DNA of 64,000 nt from Leifsonia poae (GCF_020009625.1 NZ_JAIHLP010000002.1:558001-622000); one strand, 5' to 3'. Shown: positions 1 to 8,271, counted from the first letter of the stretch. Notes: generated by a model not told the origin, from the letters alone. Program-made: numbers and translations.

Positions 1-428
1 CCGTCCATCGCGGCAGGCAGATTGTGCAGCCGCTTGGCGATGTTCGACCAGTCCTCCTCCGTGTCCGTCGGCACGAGGTCGAAGATGTCACGCAGCTCCT
101 GCGCCGGCGAGGCGATCACGTTGAGGTCGCGCTGGTTGAACCCGGCCTCGTGCTTCTCGACCGTCAGCTGGAGGTCGCGCGCCAGATCCATCTTGGTGAC
201 CCGGTCGATGTCGTCAACCGGCTCCGCCGCTTCGATCGCGACCAGGGCCTCCTTGACCTTGCCGATGGCCTGCTCGGCGCCCGCCGGGGAGTAGTCGGCG
301 TATTCGCCTTCGCGGCCCGGACGCCCCAGCCAGACGTGGAACTCGGGGTACAGCTCTAGTTGCGTGTCCACCCACTCTTCAGCGATCGTGTCGATCGGAG
401 TAGGCGTCCGCTGTTCTGCGTTAGTCAT
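1..428 (-). CDS. DUF885 family protein (N-terminal part, cut by window edge)
   Basis: An open frame runs from an ATG at 428 off the left edge, giving about 142 residues that begin MTNAEQRTPTPIDTIAEEWV and contain an acidic, helix-rich stretch without a signal peptide. The wording (YPEFHVWLGRPG, then a KMDLARDLQLTVEKHEAGF block) is that of DUF885 proteins, which are thought to be metallopeptidase-like but have no settled substrate. The start overlaps the last codons of the upstream small membrane protein (TATGACTAA), so the two are probably translated together. The catalytic half lies outside the window, so activity cannot be judged. Confidence 0.75.
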   Translation of the reverse strand, partial: MTNAEQRTPTPIDTIAEEWVDTQLELYPEFHVWLGRPGREGEYADYSPAGAEQAIGKVKEALVAIEAAEPVDDIDRVTKMDLARDLQLTVEKHEAGFNQRDLNVIASPAQELRDIFDLVPTDTEEDWSNIAKRLHNLPAAMD

Positions 429-654
429 ACTTCGACCCTATTCGCCTGACGCGCGCACAACCACCCGCCCTTCCGAGAGCGATCCCGGCCGGGATCGAGA
501 CGAGCGACAGGACGACGCCGCAGAGCACCCCGATCCAGTCCGCACCCGGAAGCAGGAGCGAGGCGACCAGGATCAACGGCCCGACCGCGGCGAACAGGGC
601 GATGCAGCAGAAGAGCGGAACCCGCCCGACCGGACCCGGCTGGACCGAACTCAC
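421..654 (-). CDS. small two-helix membrane protein, unknown function
   Basis: The frame encodes 77 residues from a GTG at 654; the next in-frame codon upstream of any use is a TAG, so this is the only plausible start. Two hydrophobic segments (about residues 12-36 and 41-62) are followed by a short basic tail (RAGGCARVRRIGSKYD). It lies between polA and the DUF885 gene on the same strand, and its stop codon overlaps the ATG of the DUF885 gene by 8 bases. I do not recognise a family. The coupling suggests it works with, or at least is made with, the DUF885 protein. Confidence 0.6.
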   Translation of the reverse strand: MSSVQPGPVGRVPLFCCIALFAAVGPLILVASLLLPGADWIGVLCGVVLSLVSIPAGIALGRAGGCARVRRIGSKYD

Positions 655-712
655 CGCCTCGGCACCACCATCGTCGCCCCTGGAGCGATGCTAGTGGAGA
701 CCGGCCGCCGGA

Positions 713-3385
713 TCAGTGCGCGGCGGCGTCCCAGTTGGGGCCGCGGCCCACCTGGACCTCGAGGGGGACGGCGAGCGTGGCGGCGTGCGACATGCGGTCT
801 CTGACGATGGCCTCGAGGGCGTCCCCCTCGCCGGTGGCCACCTCGAAGATCAACTCATCGTGCACCTGGAGGAGCATCCGCGACTCGAGACTCCCGTCGA
901 TCATGTCGCCCGCGATGCCGAGCATCGCGATCTTCATGATGTCGGCGGCCGACCCCTGGATCGGCGCATTCAGCGCGGCCCGCTCGGCGTTGTCGCGCAG
1001 CACCCGGTTCGTGCTGGTGAGATCGGCGAACGGCCGACGGCGACCGAAGATGGTCTCGGTGTAGCCGTCGACGCGCGCCTGCTCGACGACGCCACGCAGG
1101 TAGTCGCGAACGCCGCCGAAGCGCGCGAAGTAGTCGCTCATGAGCTGTTTGGCTTCGGACGTCTCGATGCGAAGCTGCTTCGACAGCCCGAACGGGCTGA
1201 GACCGTAGGCGAGGCCGTACGACATGGCCTTCACCTTGGTGCGCATCGCCGGAGTGACCTCAGACGGGTCGACGCCGAAGATGCGCGCGCCGACGAAGCG
1301 GTGCAGGTCTTCGCCCGCGTTGAACGCCTCGATCAGCCCCGGGTCTTCGGAGAGGTGCGCCATGATCCGCATCTCGATCTGCGAGTAGTCGGCAGTGAGC
1401 AGGGTCTCGAACTCGGCGCCGCTGCGGATCGCGGAGCGGATCTCCCGCCCCTCCTCGGTGCGCACCGGGATGTTCTGCAGGTTCGGGTCGTTCGACGAGA
1501 TTCGGCCGGTGCTCGTTCCCGTCTGGTCGTAGGTGGTGTGGATGCGGCCGTCCGACTCGACCGAGCGCTCGAGCGTCTCCACGATCTGCTTCAGCTTCGT
1601 CGCATCGCGGTGCTGCAGCAGCAGACCGAGGAACGGATGCGGGCTCTTCTCCTGCAGATCGGCGAGCGAGGCGGCGTCCGTCGAGAACCCGGTCTTCGTG
1701 GCACGGGTCTTCGGCATCTGCAGCTCCTCGAAGAGCACCTGCTGCAGCTGCTTCGGCGACCCCAGGTTCACCTCGTGGCCGATCTCAGCGTAGGCACGCG
1801 CCGCGTAGTCGTTCGCCTTGTCGGTGAGTTCGCCGCGCAGGCGCGCCAGCACCTCGCTGTCGACGCTGACGCCCGCGAGCTCCATCTCGGCGAGCACCGC
1901 GACCAGCGGCAGCTCGATGTCGTCGAGCACCGTGCGGGTCCCCTCGTCGAGCGCGAGCATCTGGCCCTCGGCGACCCGACGCACATACCAGGCCTCGGTG
2001 GCCGGGCTCACCGCATCCATCAACGGAACGAGCTGGTTCGGGTCGGAGACCGGGAGAGTCTCCCCCAGCACCTCGTAGACCTGCTCGGCGAGTGACTGCG
2101 GGGCGCCGCCCGGGCGCACCAGCCACGAGGCGATGCGGGTATCGAAGGCGAGACCGTCGACGACGAGCCCGGCACGGCTCAGCGCCTTGAACTGCGGCTT
2201 GGCGTGGAAGAAGTACTTGGGTGCGCTGCTGGCGAGCCACTCCTCGAGAGCCTGGTAGTCCATTCGGCCCGCGGCCCAGGGCACGTAGACCGTGTCGTCG
2301 TGCGCCGCGAGCCCGAAACCGGTGATGCCTGCCGGGCCGAGCTCCACTTGCACTCCGACGGCGCCGTCGCCGGCGGAGGCTTTGTCCAGCCAATTGCCGA
2401 GCTCTTCATCGACCATCGTGCGCACGGGCGGGATGCTCACCGCGCCCGTCTCGAGCGCCTCGCTGAAGCTGCCCGACCCGTCGAGCATCCCCTCTTCTGC
2501 GGAGGTCTTGAGCAGGCGGTCGAGCAGCGTCTTGAACTGCAGCCGCGCGAAGATGTCGCGCACAGCGCCCTCGTTGAGCGGCCGGCGCTCCAGATCGCCT
2601 GGACCGACCGGCAGCTCGACATCGGTCAGAAGTCTGTTGAGCCGCCGGTTGCGGAGCGCATTCTCTTTCTGGTCTCGCAGATTCTGCCCGACGACGCCTT
2701 TGATCTCGTCGGCGTGGGCGAGGATCTCGTCGACCGTGCCGTACTGCTGGACCCACTTGACGGCGGTCTTCTCGCCCACCTTGTCGATGCCGATCAGGTT
2801 GTCGCTGGTCTCGCCGACCAGAGCCGCGATCTCCGGATATTGATGCGGTTCGATCCCGTAGCGCTCGCGCACGGCAGCTGGGTCGTAGACCTTCAGCTCA
2901 GAGACACCGCGCACATTCGGGTAGAGCAGCGTGACGTCGTCGTTGACGAGCTGGATGGTGTCGCGGTCGCCCGAGACGACGAGAACACGGAACCCTTGAG
3001 CGGCACCCTGCGAAGCGAGGGTGGCGAGGATGTCGTCGGCCTCGAAATCTTCCTTCGTGACCGTCGTGATGTTCATCGCGTGCAGGGCCTCTTCGAGCAG
3101 CGGGATCTGCCCGACGAATTCGGGCGGCGTCTCGCCGCGCGTGCCCTTGTACTCCGGATACTCCCGCGTGCGGAACGAGTAGCGCGAGATGTCGAAAGCG
3201 ACCGCGATGTGCGTCGGCTTCTGCTGGGACAGCAGGTTGATGAGCATCGCGATGAAGCCGTGGATCGCGTTCGTGTGCTGCCCGTCGCGGGTCACGAAGC
3301 TGTCTACCGGCAGGGCGTAGAACGCCCGGAATGCCAGCGAATGGCCGTCGACGATCAGGAGGGTAGGCTTTTCGGAGTCTGACAC
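713..3385 (-). CDS. polA: DNA polymerase I
   Basis: The 890-residue protein fills gaps and removes RNA primers during replication and repair. The 5'-3' exonuclease domain covers about residues 5-295 (LLIVDGHSLAFRAFYAL at the start, GDRDTIQL, and a helix-hairpin-helix around TSDNLIGIDKVGEKTAVKW). The middle domain lacks the DxE exonuclease motif: the equivalent stretch reads GVQVELGPAG, so proofreading is probably absent, as in mycobacterial PolA. The polymerase domain has motif A (ADYSQIEMRI, near 665), motif B (RTKVKAMSYGLAYG) and motif C (QVHDELIFEV, near 845). The GTG start at 3385 has no good ribosome site but has TAGGCT six bases upstream, suggesting a leaderless message. Confidence 0.97.
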   Translation of the reverse strand: MSDSEKPTLLIVDGHSLAFRAFYALPVDSFVTRDGQHTNAIHGFIAMLINLLSQQKPTHIAVAFDISRYSFRTREYPEYKGTRGETPPEFVGQIPLLEEALHAMNITTVTKEDFEADDILATLASQGAAQGFRVLVVSGDRDTIQLVNDDVTLLYPNVRGVSELKVYDPAAVRERYGIEPHQYPEIAALVGETSDNLIGIDKVGEKTAVKWVQQYGTVDEILAHADEIKGVVGQNLRDQKENALRNRRLNRLLTDVELPVGPGDLERRPLNEGAVRDIFARLQFKTLLDRLLKTSAEEGMLDGSGSFSEALETGAVSIPPVRTMVDEELGNWLDKASAGDGAVGVQVELGPAGITGFGLAAHDDTVYVPWAAGRMDYQALEEWLASSAPKYFFHAKPQFKALSRAGLVVDGLAFDTRIASWLVRPGGAPQSLAEQVYEVLGETLPVSDPNQLVPLMDAVSPATEAWYVRRVAEGQMLALDEGTRTVLDDIELPLVAVLAEMELAGVSVDSEVLARLRGELTDKANDYAARAYAEIGHEVNLGSPKQLQQVLFEELQMPKTRATKTGFSTDAASLADLQEKSPHPFLGLLLQHRDATKLKQIVETLERSVESDGRIHTTYDQTGTSTGRISSNDPNLQNIPVRTEEGREIRSAIRSGAEFETLLTADYSQIEMRIMAHLSEDPGLIEAFNAGEDLHRFVGARIFGVDPSEVTPAMRTKVKAMSYGLAYGLSPFGLSKQLRIETSEAKQLMSDYFARFGGVRDYLRGVVEQARVDGYTETIFGRRRPFADLTSTNRVLRDNAERAALNAPIQGSAADIMKIAMLGIAGDMIDGSLESRMLLQVHDELIFEVATGEGDALEAIVRDRMSHAATLAVPLEVQVGRGPNWDAAAH

Positions 3386-3391
3386 CAGGAC

Positions 3392-3397
3392 AGCCTA
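3392..3397 (-). promoter_or_regulatory. candidate -10 element for leaderless polA
   Basis: TAGGCT on the minus strand ends six bases before the polA GTG. There is no convincing -35 hexamer and no Shine-Dalgarno sequence. The spacing fits transcription starting at the initiation codon. Confidence 0.4.
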
Positions 3398-3448
3398 CAA
3401 GGCGCCTGTGACAGCCGAATCGTTCCCGTCGACGAAGGAAAGACCGCC

Positions 3449-3853
3449 ATGACCGAGGATGCGCTCGCGTATGTCAACCGCCGAGGACTCGGCCGGCTCG
3501 CCGAGAAGATGGGGATCGAGATGCTCGAGTTCACCCTCGAGCGAGCCGTGGCCCGGATGCCCGTCGAAGGCAACACGCAGCCGGCCGATCTCCTGCACGG
3601 CGGCGCGTACGTGGTGCTCGGCGAGTCCCTCGGATCGATGTCGGCCAATCTCCACGCGGGGGCCGACCGTCTCGCGGTCGGCATCGAGATCAATGCGACG
3701 CACACCCGCTCGGCGACGAGCGGCTATGTGACCGGTGTGTGCACGCCCATCCACCTCGGTCGCACTCTTACGACCCACGAGATCGCGATCACCGACGATC
3801 AGGGTCGACGCTGCTCGACGATCCGCATCACGAACCTCATCAAAGACCGCTGA
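3449..3853 (+). CDS. hotdog-fold thioesterase (MenI/PaaI type)
   Basis: The 134-residue protein has the single-hotdog acyl-CoA thioesterase pattern. The segment LLHGGAYVVLGESLGSMSAN closely follows the HGG...ES active-site helix of the E. coli YdiI (MenI) and EntH enzymes, with the Glu of GES as the likely catalytic base. The substrate could be 1,4-dihydroxy-2-naphthoyl-CoA (menaquinone synthesis) or another aryl or acyl CoA; sequence alone does not decide. GAAGGAAAG sits at good distance before the ATG. It is transcribed away from polA and towards pdtaR, whose stop is 29 bases past its own. Confidence 0.85.
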   Translation: MTEDALAYVNRRGLGRLAEKMGIEMLEFTLERAVARMPVEGNTQPADLLHGGAYVVLGESLGSMSANLHAGADRLAVGIEINATHTRSATSGYVTGVCTPIHLGRTLTTHEIAITDDQGRRCSTIRITNLIKDR

Positions 3854-3861
3854 TCGCTCGG

Positions 3862-3878
3862 CTGCCCTGCGCGGGCAG
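3862..3878. terminator. candidate bidirectional terminator hairpin
   Basis: CTGCCC-TGCGC-GGGCAG forms a perfect 6-bp stem with a 5-base loop exactly between two convergent genes (thioesterase and pdtaR). A short T-rich stretch (TATTTCTT) follows on the plus side. Confidence 0.4.
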
Positions 3879-3881
3879 GCG

Positions 3882-4487
3882 CTATTTCTTGGCGGCGAGC
3901 TGCTCGATGATCGCCTGGGCGACATCGTGCATGGTGAGACGGCGATCCATGGAGGCTTTCTGGATCCAGCGGAAGGCCTCGGGCTCGCTCAGGCCCATCT
4001 TCTCGTTGAGGAGGCCTTTGGCCCTGTCCACGAGCTTGCGGGTCTCGAACCGCTCGACCATGTCGGAGACCTCGGCCTCCAACGCGATGATCTGGGCGTA
4101 ACGGGCGAGGGCGATCTCGATCGCCGGCAGCAGATCGTTCGGCGTGAACGGCTTGACGACATACGCCAGGGCACCGGCCTCGGTGGCCCGCTCCACGAGC
4201 TCCTTCTGGCTGAACGCGGTGAGCAGGACGACCGGGGCGATGTGCCCCTTCGACAGCCGCTCGGCCGCCGAGATACCATCGAGCTGCGGCATCTTGACAT
4301 CCATGATGACCAGGTCGGGACGCAGTTCCGTCGCGAGCGCGACGGCGGTCTCGCCGTCCCCGGCCTCGCCGACGACCTCGAAACCGTTGTCACGGAGGAT
4401 CTCGACGATGTCGAGCCGGATCAGCGATTCGTCTTCCGCGACGACGACGCGTCGGGGGGCGGTTGGGGTAGCTTCCTGGTCAGTCAC
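3882..4487 (-). CDS. pdtaR: ANTAR-domain response regulator (PdtaR-like)
   Basis: The 201-residue protein has a receiver domain at about 12-130 (VVVAEDE acidic pocket, phospho-acceptor Asp63 in VIMDVKMP, Thr in LLTAFS, Lys in VVKPF) and a C-terminal ANTAR RNA-binding domain at about 140-198 (RKLVDRAKGLLNEKMGLSEPEAFRWIQKAS). ANTAR regulators bind paired hexaloop hairpins in mRNA and prevent termination; the partner kinase PdtaS is not in this window. The start is a GTG at 4487 with TAGGCT seven bases upstream and no ribosome site, so the message may be leaderless. It is divergent from the tRNA-Leu gene. Confidence 0.93.
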   Translation of the reverse strand: MTDQEATPTAPRRVVVAEDESLIRLDIVEILRDNGFEVVGEAGDGETAVALATELRPDLVIMDVKMPQLDGISAAERLSKGHIAPVVLLTAFSQKELVERATEAGALAYVVKPFTPNDLLPAIEIALARYAQIIALEAEVSDMVERFETRKLVDRAKGLLNEKMGLSEPEAFRWIQKASMDRRLTMHDVAQAIIEQLAAKK

Positions 4488-4494
4488 GGGTTAA

Positions 4495-4500
4495 AGCCTA
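4495..4500 (-). promoter_or_regulatory. candidate -10 element for leaderless pdtaR
   Basis: TAGGCT lies seven bases before the GTG start on the minus strand. No clear -35 hexamer is visible. Confidence 0.4.
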
Positions 4501-4503
4501 CGG

Positions 4504-4509
4504 TATTCT
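4504..4509 (+). promoter_or_regulatory. candidate -10 element of the tRNA-Leu promoter
   Basis: TATTCT begins 22 bases before the mature tRNA 5' end, which would leave a short leader for RNase P to remove. No good -35 hexamer was seen. Confidence 0.35.
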
Positions 4510-4525
4510 TTGGATGTTGTTGTGC

Positions 4526-4608
4526 GCCGGTGTGGCGGAATGGCAGACGCGGAGCACTCAAAATGCTTTGTCCGAGAGGGCGTGTGGGTTCGAGTCCCAC
4601 CACCGGCA
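4526..4608 (+). tRNA. tRNA-Leu (anticodon CAA)
   Basis: An 83-base class II tRNA. The acceptor strands GCCGGTG and CACCGGC pair fully and are followed by discriminator A. The anticodon arm GAGCA/TGCTT encloses the loop CTCAAAA with anticodon CAA, which reads TTG. A variable arm precedes the T arm, where GTGGG and CCCAC enclose TTCGAGT. The 3' CCA is not encoded (the next bases are CAA), so it must be added after transcription. Confidence 0.95.
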
Positions 4609-4730
4609 CAACCTGATCCCGCTCCCGATCGCGGTGGCATTCCCCTCCCGTTCGACCGATATCGGCACCGTCCGTGCTCATCCGTCGCCGCTCTGGCGCG
4701 TCGTGCGGGACGCGACTAGTGTGCTCGGAG

Positions 4731-4746
4731 ACCCCCATTCGGGGGT
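4731..4746 (+). other. perfect hairpin in the phosphatase leader
   Basis: ACCCCC-ATTC-GGGGGT is a perfect 6-bp stem with a 4-base loop, 26 bases before the phosphatase ATG. There is no T tract, so it is not a typical terminator. It could block or shape translation initiation of the secreted phosphatase, or be a terminator for the tRNA transcript. Confidence 0.35.
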
Positions 4747-4772
4747 GGACCGATCAACTGAATGGTGCTGCA

Positions 4773-6452
4773 ATGCTGCCTCGAACTGTTCCGGAAATCC
4801 CCTCCCGCGCCGTCGGCGCCCGACGGCGACTGCTCTCGGGCTCTGCCGCCGTCGTCGCACTCGTCCTCGGTCTCGGCGTCGTGGGAACCTCCGGCGCCCA
4901 GGCATGGTCACCCTCACCGCAGCACGGGGACACGACGCTGACCCCGCACACCAGCTTCGCGATGGCTCCCGACGGATCGAGCGGGGCCACGGTCGGTGGC
5001 GAGAACATCCCGAACATCGATTCGGTGAAGAAGACGATCGCCACCTACTACGGCGATCCCGGCACCGGCATCGCGAACACGACCGCTTCGCCGTACATCA
5101 GCCAGATGACCGCGATCGTCGCTGCCGAGAAGGCGAAGCTGAAGGCGGAATACGACCAGGCTCGAGGCCGTGGCGAGAAGCCGGCGATCGTCTTCGACGC
5201 CGACGACACGACTCTCATGACCTACGACATGGAAGTCGCGGACATGCACTTCACTTTCAACCCGGCCGAACAGGATGTGTGGGTGCAGGGTGAGCGCTTC
5301 CCTGCGACCCCCGGCATGGTCGGCTTGGTCAATGAGGCCGCCGCGATGGGCTACACCGTGTTCGGCATCACCGGTCGCAACGACGACCAGAAGGCGGGGA
5401 CGCTCGGCAACCTCGACAAGGTGGGCTACAAGCCGTTCACCGACGCCGACTTCTACACGAAGTGGACAGGAGTCGGGGCGTCGCAGCAGCCCTCGTACAT
5501 CACCTGCGCCACGACCAAATGCACGACCGTCGAGTTCAAAGCGAACACGCGCAAGCACATCGAAAGCCTCGGCTACACGATCACCCTCAATGTGGGCGAC
5601 CAGTTCAGCGATCTGCAGGGCGGATACGCCGAACGCTCGCTCAAGCTGCCGAACCCCACCTACTACCTCCCGTCGCCCGACCTGCCCGGTCTCTCCGAAC
5701 CGGCGCTCTCACCGCGAACCGCTTTCACGATGGCGCCCGACGGGTCGAGCGGCGCGACGGCGGGCGGGGAGGGCATCCCGAACATCGACTCGGTGAAGGC
5801 GACGATCGCCACCTACTACGGCGACCCCGGCACCGGCATCGCGAACAAGACCGACTCCCCGTACATCCGGGAGATGCGCGCCTTGGTGCTGAGGCAACTT
5901 CCGCAGATCGCCCTGACCTGCTTCGCGGAGAAGAAGTTGCACAAGAATCCAGCCATCGTGCTCGACGCGGACGACACGACCCTGATGACGTACGACATGG
6001 AGGTCGCCGACATGCACTTCACCTTCAACCCGACCGAGCAGAACGTCTGGGTGCAGGCGCAGCGCTTCCCGGCGACCCCGGCGATGACGACCCTCGTCGC
6101 CGTCGCGCAGAAGTCAGGCTGCACAATCGTCGGGCTCACCGGCCGCAACGACAACCAGAAGGCGGCGACCATCGCCAATCTCGCGAAGGTCGGCTACTCC
6201 GGGTTCACCGCGGCGAATTACTACACCAAATGGACCGGCGTCGGCACCTCGCAGCAGCCGTCTTACATCAGCTGCGCTCAAACCGCCTGCACGACGATCG
6301 AGTACAAGTCGCAGACCAGGAAGCACATCGAGTCCGCGGCCGGCGGCCACTACGACATCGTGGCGAACTTCGGCGACCAGTACAGCGATCTGATCGGCGG
6401 CGCGGCCGACCGCGCGATCAAACTTCCGAACCCCACGTACTACCTGCCGTAG
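4773..6452 (+). CDS. secreted tandem-domain HAD acid phosphatase (class B/C-like)
   Basis: From the ATG at 4773 the protein has 559 residues; an upstream in-frame start would prefix 33 unconvincing residues. Residues 14-45 are a signal peptide (ARRRLLSG, hydrophobic core, AQA). Two copies of the same phosphatase domain follow, at about 58-300 and 314-559, sharing long identical blocks (MAPDGSSGAT, ATYYGDPGTGIAN, KLPNPTYYLP). Each has a full HAD set: DADDTT (142-147 and 398-403), TGRND (200-204 and 456-460), a later Lys, and GDQFSD or GDQYSD. Each also has a Cys pair (CATTKC, CAQTAC). It probably releases phosphate from organic phosphates outside the cell. The gene stands alone. Confidence 0.85.
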   Translation: MLPRTVPEIPSRAVGARRRLLSGSAAVVALVLGLGVVGTSGAQAWSPSPQHGDTTLTPHTSFAMAPDGSSGATVGGENIPNIDSVKKTIATYYGDPGTGIANTTASPYISQMTAIVAAEKAKLKAEYDQARGRGEKPAIVFDADDTTLMTYDMEVADMHFTFNPAEQDVWVQGERFPATPGMVGLVNEAAAMGYTVFGITGRNDDQKAGTLGNLDKVGYKPFTDADFYTKWTGVGASQQPSYITCATTKCTTVEFKANTRKHIESLGYTITLNVGDQFSDLQGGYAERSLKLPNPTYYLPSPDLPGLSEPALSPRTAFTMAPDGSSGATAGGEGIPNIDSVKATIATYYGDPGTGIANKTDSPYIREMRALVLRQLPQIALTCFAEKKLHKNPAIVLDADDTTLMTYDMEVADMHFTFNPTEQNVWVQAQRFPATPAMTTLVAVAQKSGCTIVGLTGRNDNQKAATIANLAKVGYSGFTAANYYTKWTGVGTSQQPSYISCAQTACTTIEYKSQTRKHIESAAGGHYDIVANFGDQYSDLIGGAADRAIKLPNPTYYLP

Positions 6453-6463
6453 CGGCGATGCGG

Positions 6464-6871
6464 TCACGAACCGACAGCACGCATCCGATTGTTGCGGGCG
6501 TCATGGGTGAGTTCGGCGAGACCGAGCTGCTCGAGCAACGGCGGGAGGTACATGCCGAACCTGCCGCGGTAGCCCTTGCGCAGTCCATACCAGCCGCCCA
6601 CCGGATTGGCTTCGTCGCGCCCCCATGCCTCGACGGTCCCCGCGACGGCCGGCTTCTGCTCGTCGGCCGCACCGAGCGGCACCCAGTCAGCCTGCGTCCG
6701 CAACCACGCGGCGAGGTCGTCGACGGCGCTCAGACGGTAGCGGAGCCTGGTGGACCCGACCTGGCAGATCAGCGCCGGCGGGTCGGTGCCCTCGTCACGC
6801 CACATCGTGTACGCGGATGTTCCCGGAGCCGTGGTCAGCATCCACGGGTCGGACTCGGTTCCCTCGGCCAT
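6464..6871 (-). CDS. conserved hypothetical protein
   Basis: The 135-residue soluble protein begins MAEGTESDPWMLTTAPGTSA and has no signal peptide or membrane segment. Recognisable blocks are ADEQKPA, GTVEAWGRDEANPVGGWYGL and RKGYRGRFGMYLPPLLEQLG. I recall similar proteins as common in Microbacteriaceae and related actinobacteria, but no biochemical function is known to me. The ATG at 6871 is preceded by GAAGGAG at a normal distance. It converges on the phosphatase gene, with 11 bases between stop codons. Confidence 0.8.
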   Translation of the reverse strand: MAEGTESDPWMLTTAPGTSAYTMWRDEGTDPPALICQVGSTRLRYRLSAVDDLAAWLRTQADWVPLGAADEQKPAVAGTVEAWGRDEANPVGGWYGLRKGYRGRFGMYLPPLLEQLGLAELTHDARNNRMRAVGS

Positions 6872-6928
6872 CGTCGTCTCCTTCGCCCGGTGGATGTTAC
6901 GAGTATGGACCAGGAACCTGCCGGGAGC

Positions 6929-7924
6929 TCAGCTCCGTTCGGCGTCGAGCTCCCGGTGCTGCCGCACCAGCAGCTCGAGCGCGTCACGTGCCCGGTCGGC
7001 CTGGCCGATCGTGACCGCGATGGCGAGGCCGCGCTGCCGTTCGACCACCAGCCCCTCGCGCTTGCCGAGAACATACGCGAGCCCGCGACCGGAGAGCCGG
7101 AATCCCCACCCGCCCCAGCGGAGCGGATCGATGACCTCGGCCGACACATTCGCCACCGACTCCAGGCGCACCCGGATGATCGGGAGGCGGAATAGAGCCG
7201 AGCTGAGCCGCATCCCCCGCGCATCGATCCGCAACCGCATCCGACCGAAGAACAGGAAGACCCCGCCGATCAGCAGCAGGGCGACGGCCGCTCCCACGAG
7301 ACCCGGAGTGCCCCGCACGGCGGCGACGACGAGACAGGCCACTCCGCCCGCGGCGAGCAGCGCTCCCGGGGTCGTGAACCATGCGGTGCCCGTAGTGCCG
7401 GTCCAGACGAGACGGTCTCCTGCGCGAAGGGGTGGGACGGTGGGGGCGGCTTCGTCGGCGTCCTCGTCGAGAACCGGCTCGGCTGCAGGCCGGAGGATGA
7501 GGAACACCGCGACGCCGAGCGCGACCACGGGGATGAGCATCAGCATGCGCGCGTCGAGCGTCGCCTGCTCCGGCGACGGAGCCGCCGCCGTCGCGAGAGC
7601 GGGGACGAACCACGCCAACGATGAGAGACCTGCCATGCCGGTGGCGAACGCCGCGAGGAGGCGCGCGCGGTTCGACGTGACCGAGGCGACGACGGCCGCG
7701 ATACCGGCGACTGTGATCACGATCACGATCCCAACGAAGATCCAGAACGACGACCAGGTGTCGGAGTAGCCATCGGGCGTAGCGCCGCCCGACCAGTGCG
7801 AAGCCATCCGGGGTCCCAGCTGCGGCCCCACGACGATTCCAGCGACGACCAAGGCACCGAATGGCACGAGTGCCAGGAACAGGGCGATGACCTGGCACAC
7901 CCGCGTCGCGATGCGGCCGTTCAC
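6929..7924 (-). CDS. DUF1648-type multi-pass membrane protein
   Basis: The 331-residue protein starts with a hydrophobic helix (VIALFLALVPFGALVVAGIVVG) followed by MASHWSGGATPDGYSD, the short loop typical of DUF1648 domains. About five membrane helices are visible, and residues 220-331 form a soluble C-terminal part (RLESVANVSAEVIDP...LVVERQRGLAIAV). The GTG start overlaps the stop of the GntR gene upstream (GTGA), so the two form an operon. YtrA-type GntR regulators often control small membrane transport or envelope-stress genes; a role in envelope sensing is inference only. Confidence 0.8.
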   Translation of the reverse strand: MNGRIATRVCQVIALFLALVPFGALVVAGIVVGPQLGPRMASHWSGGATPDGYSDTWSSFWIFVGIVIVITVAGIAAVVASVTSNRARLLAAFATGMAGLSSLAWFVPALATAAAPSPEQATLDARMLMLIPVVALGVAVFLILRPAAEPVLDEDADEAAPTVPPLRAGDRLVWTGTTGTAWFTTPGALLAAGGVACLVVAAVRGTPGLVGAAVALLLIGGVFLFFGRMRLRIDARGMRLSSALFRLPIIRVRLESVANVSAEVIDPLRWGGWGFRLSGRGLAYVLGKREGLVVERQRGLAIAVTIGQADRARDALELLVRQHRELDAERS

Positions 7925-8271
7925 GACAGTCCCCGGATGATCACGGACAGTTCCCGCGAGCTGATGCCCGCACGCGTGGCCTCGGCGACCAACGATGCCG
8001 CGGACTCGAACACGGTGCGGACTGTCGGCGCGTCACCGGCGACGACAACGGCGCCCCGGCCGCGGCGGAGGTCGATGACCCCGGCCTCACGCAGATCGTC
8101 GTAGGCGCGAAGCACCGTGTGCATGTTCACGCCGAGCGACCCCGCCAGCTCGCGCGCCGACGGCAGACGCTCGCCCAGCTGGATCTCGCCGCGTGCCACG
8201 CCGAGTCGTACCTGGGCGACGATCTGTTCCGCGAACGACGCGGACGACTCGGCTTCCAATCGAATCAACAT
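7921..8271 (-). CDS. GntR-family transcriptional regulator (YtrA subfamily)
   Basis: The 116-residue protein has a winged helix-turn-helix at about residues 12-75 (FAEQIVAQVRLGVARGEI, RLPSARELAGSLGVNMHTVLRAYDDL, GVIDLRRGRGAVV) and only a 40-residue helical tail, the short effector region of the YtrA subfamily. It starts the operon with the DUF1648 membrane protein, overlapping it by 4 bases. The ATG follows TAGAAT by six bases with no ribosome site, and the inverted repeat TGTTCG...CAAACA spans that -10 element, a likely site for self-repression. Confidence 0.92.
   Translation of the reverse strand: MLIRLEAESSASFAEQIVAQVRLGVARGEIQLGERLPSARELAGSLGVNMHTVLRAYDDLREAGVIDLRRGRGAVVVAGDAPTVRTVFESAASLVAEATRAGISSRELSVIIRGLS

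Noticed and set aside
3395..3925. 176-codon minus-strand frame opposite the thioesterase
   Set aside because: It covers a clear thioesterase gene and spans the convergent intergenic hairpin. The protein is Arg-rich without a fold pattern.
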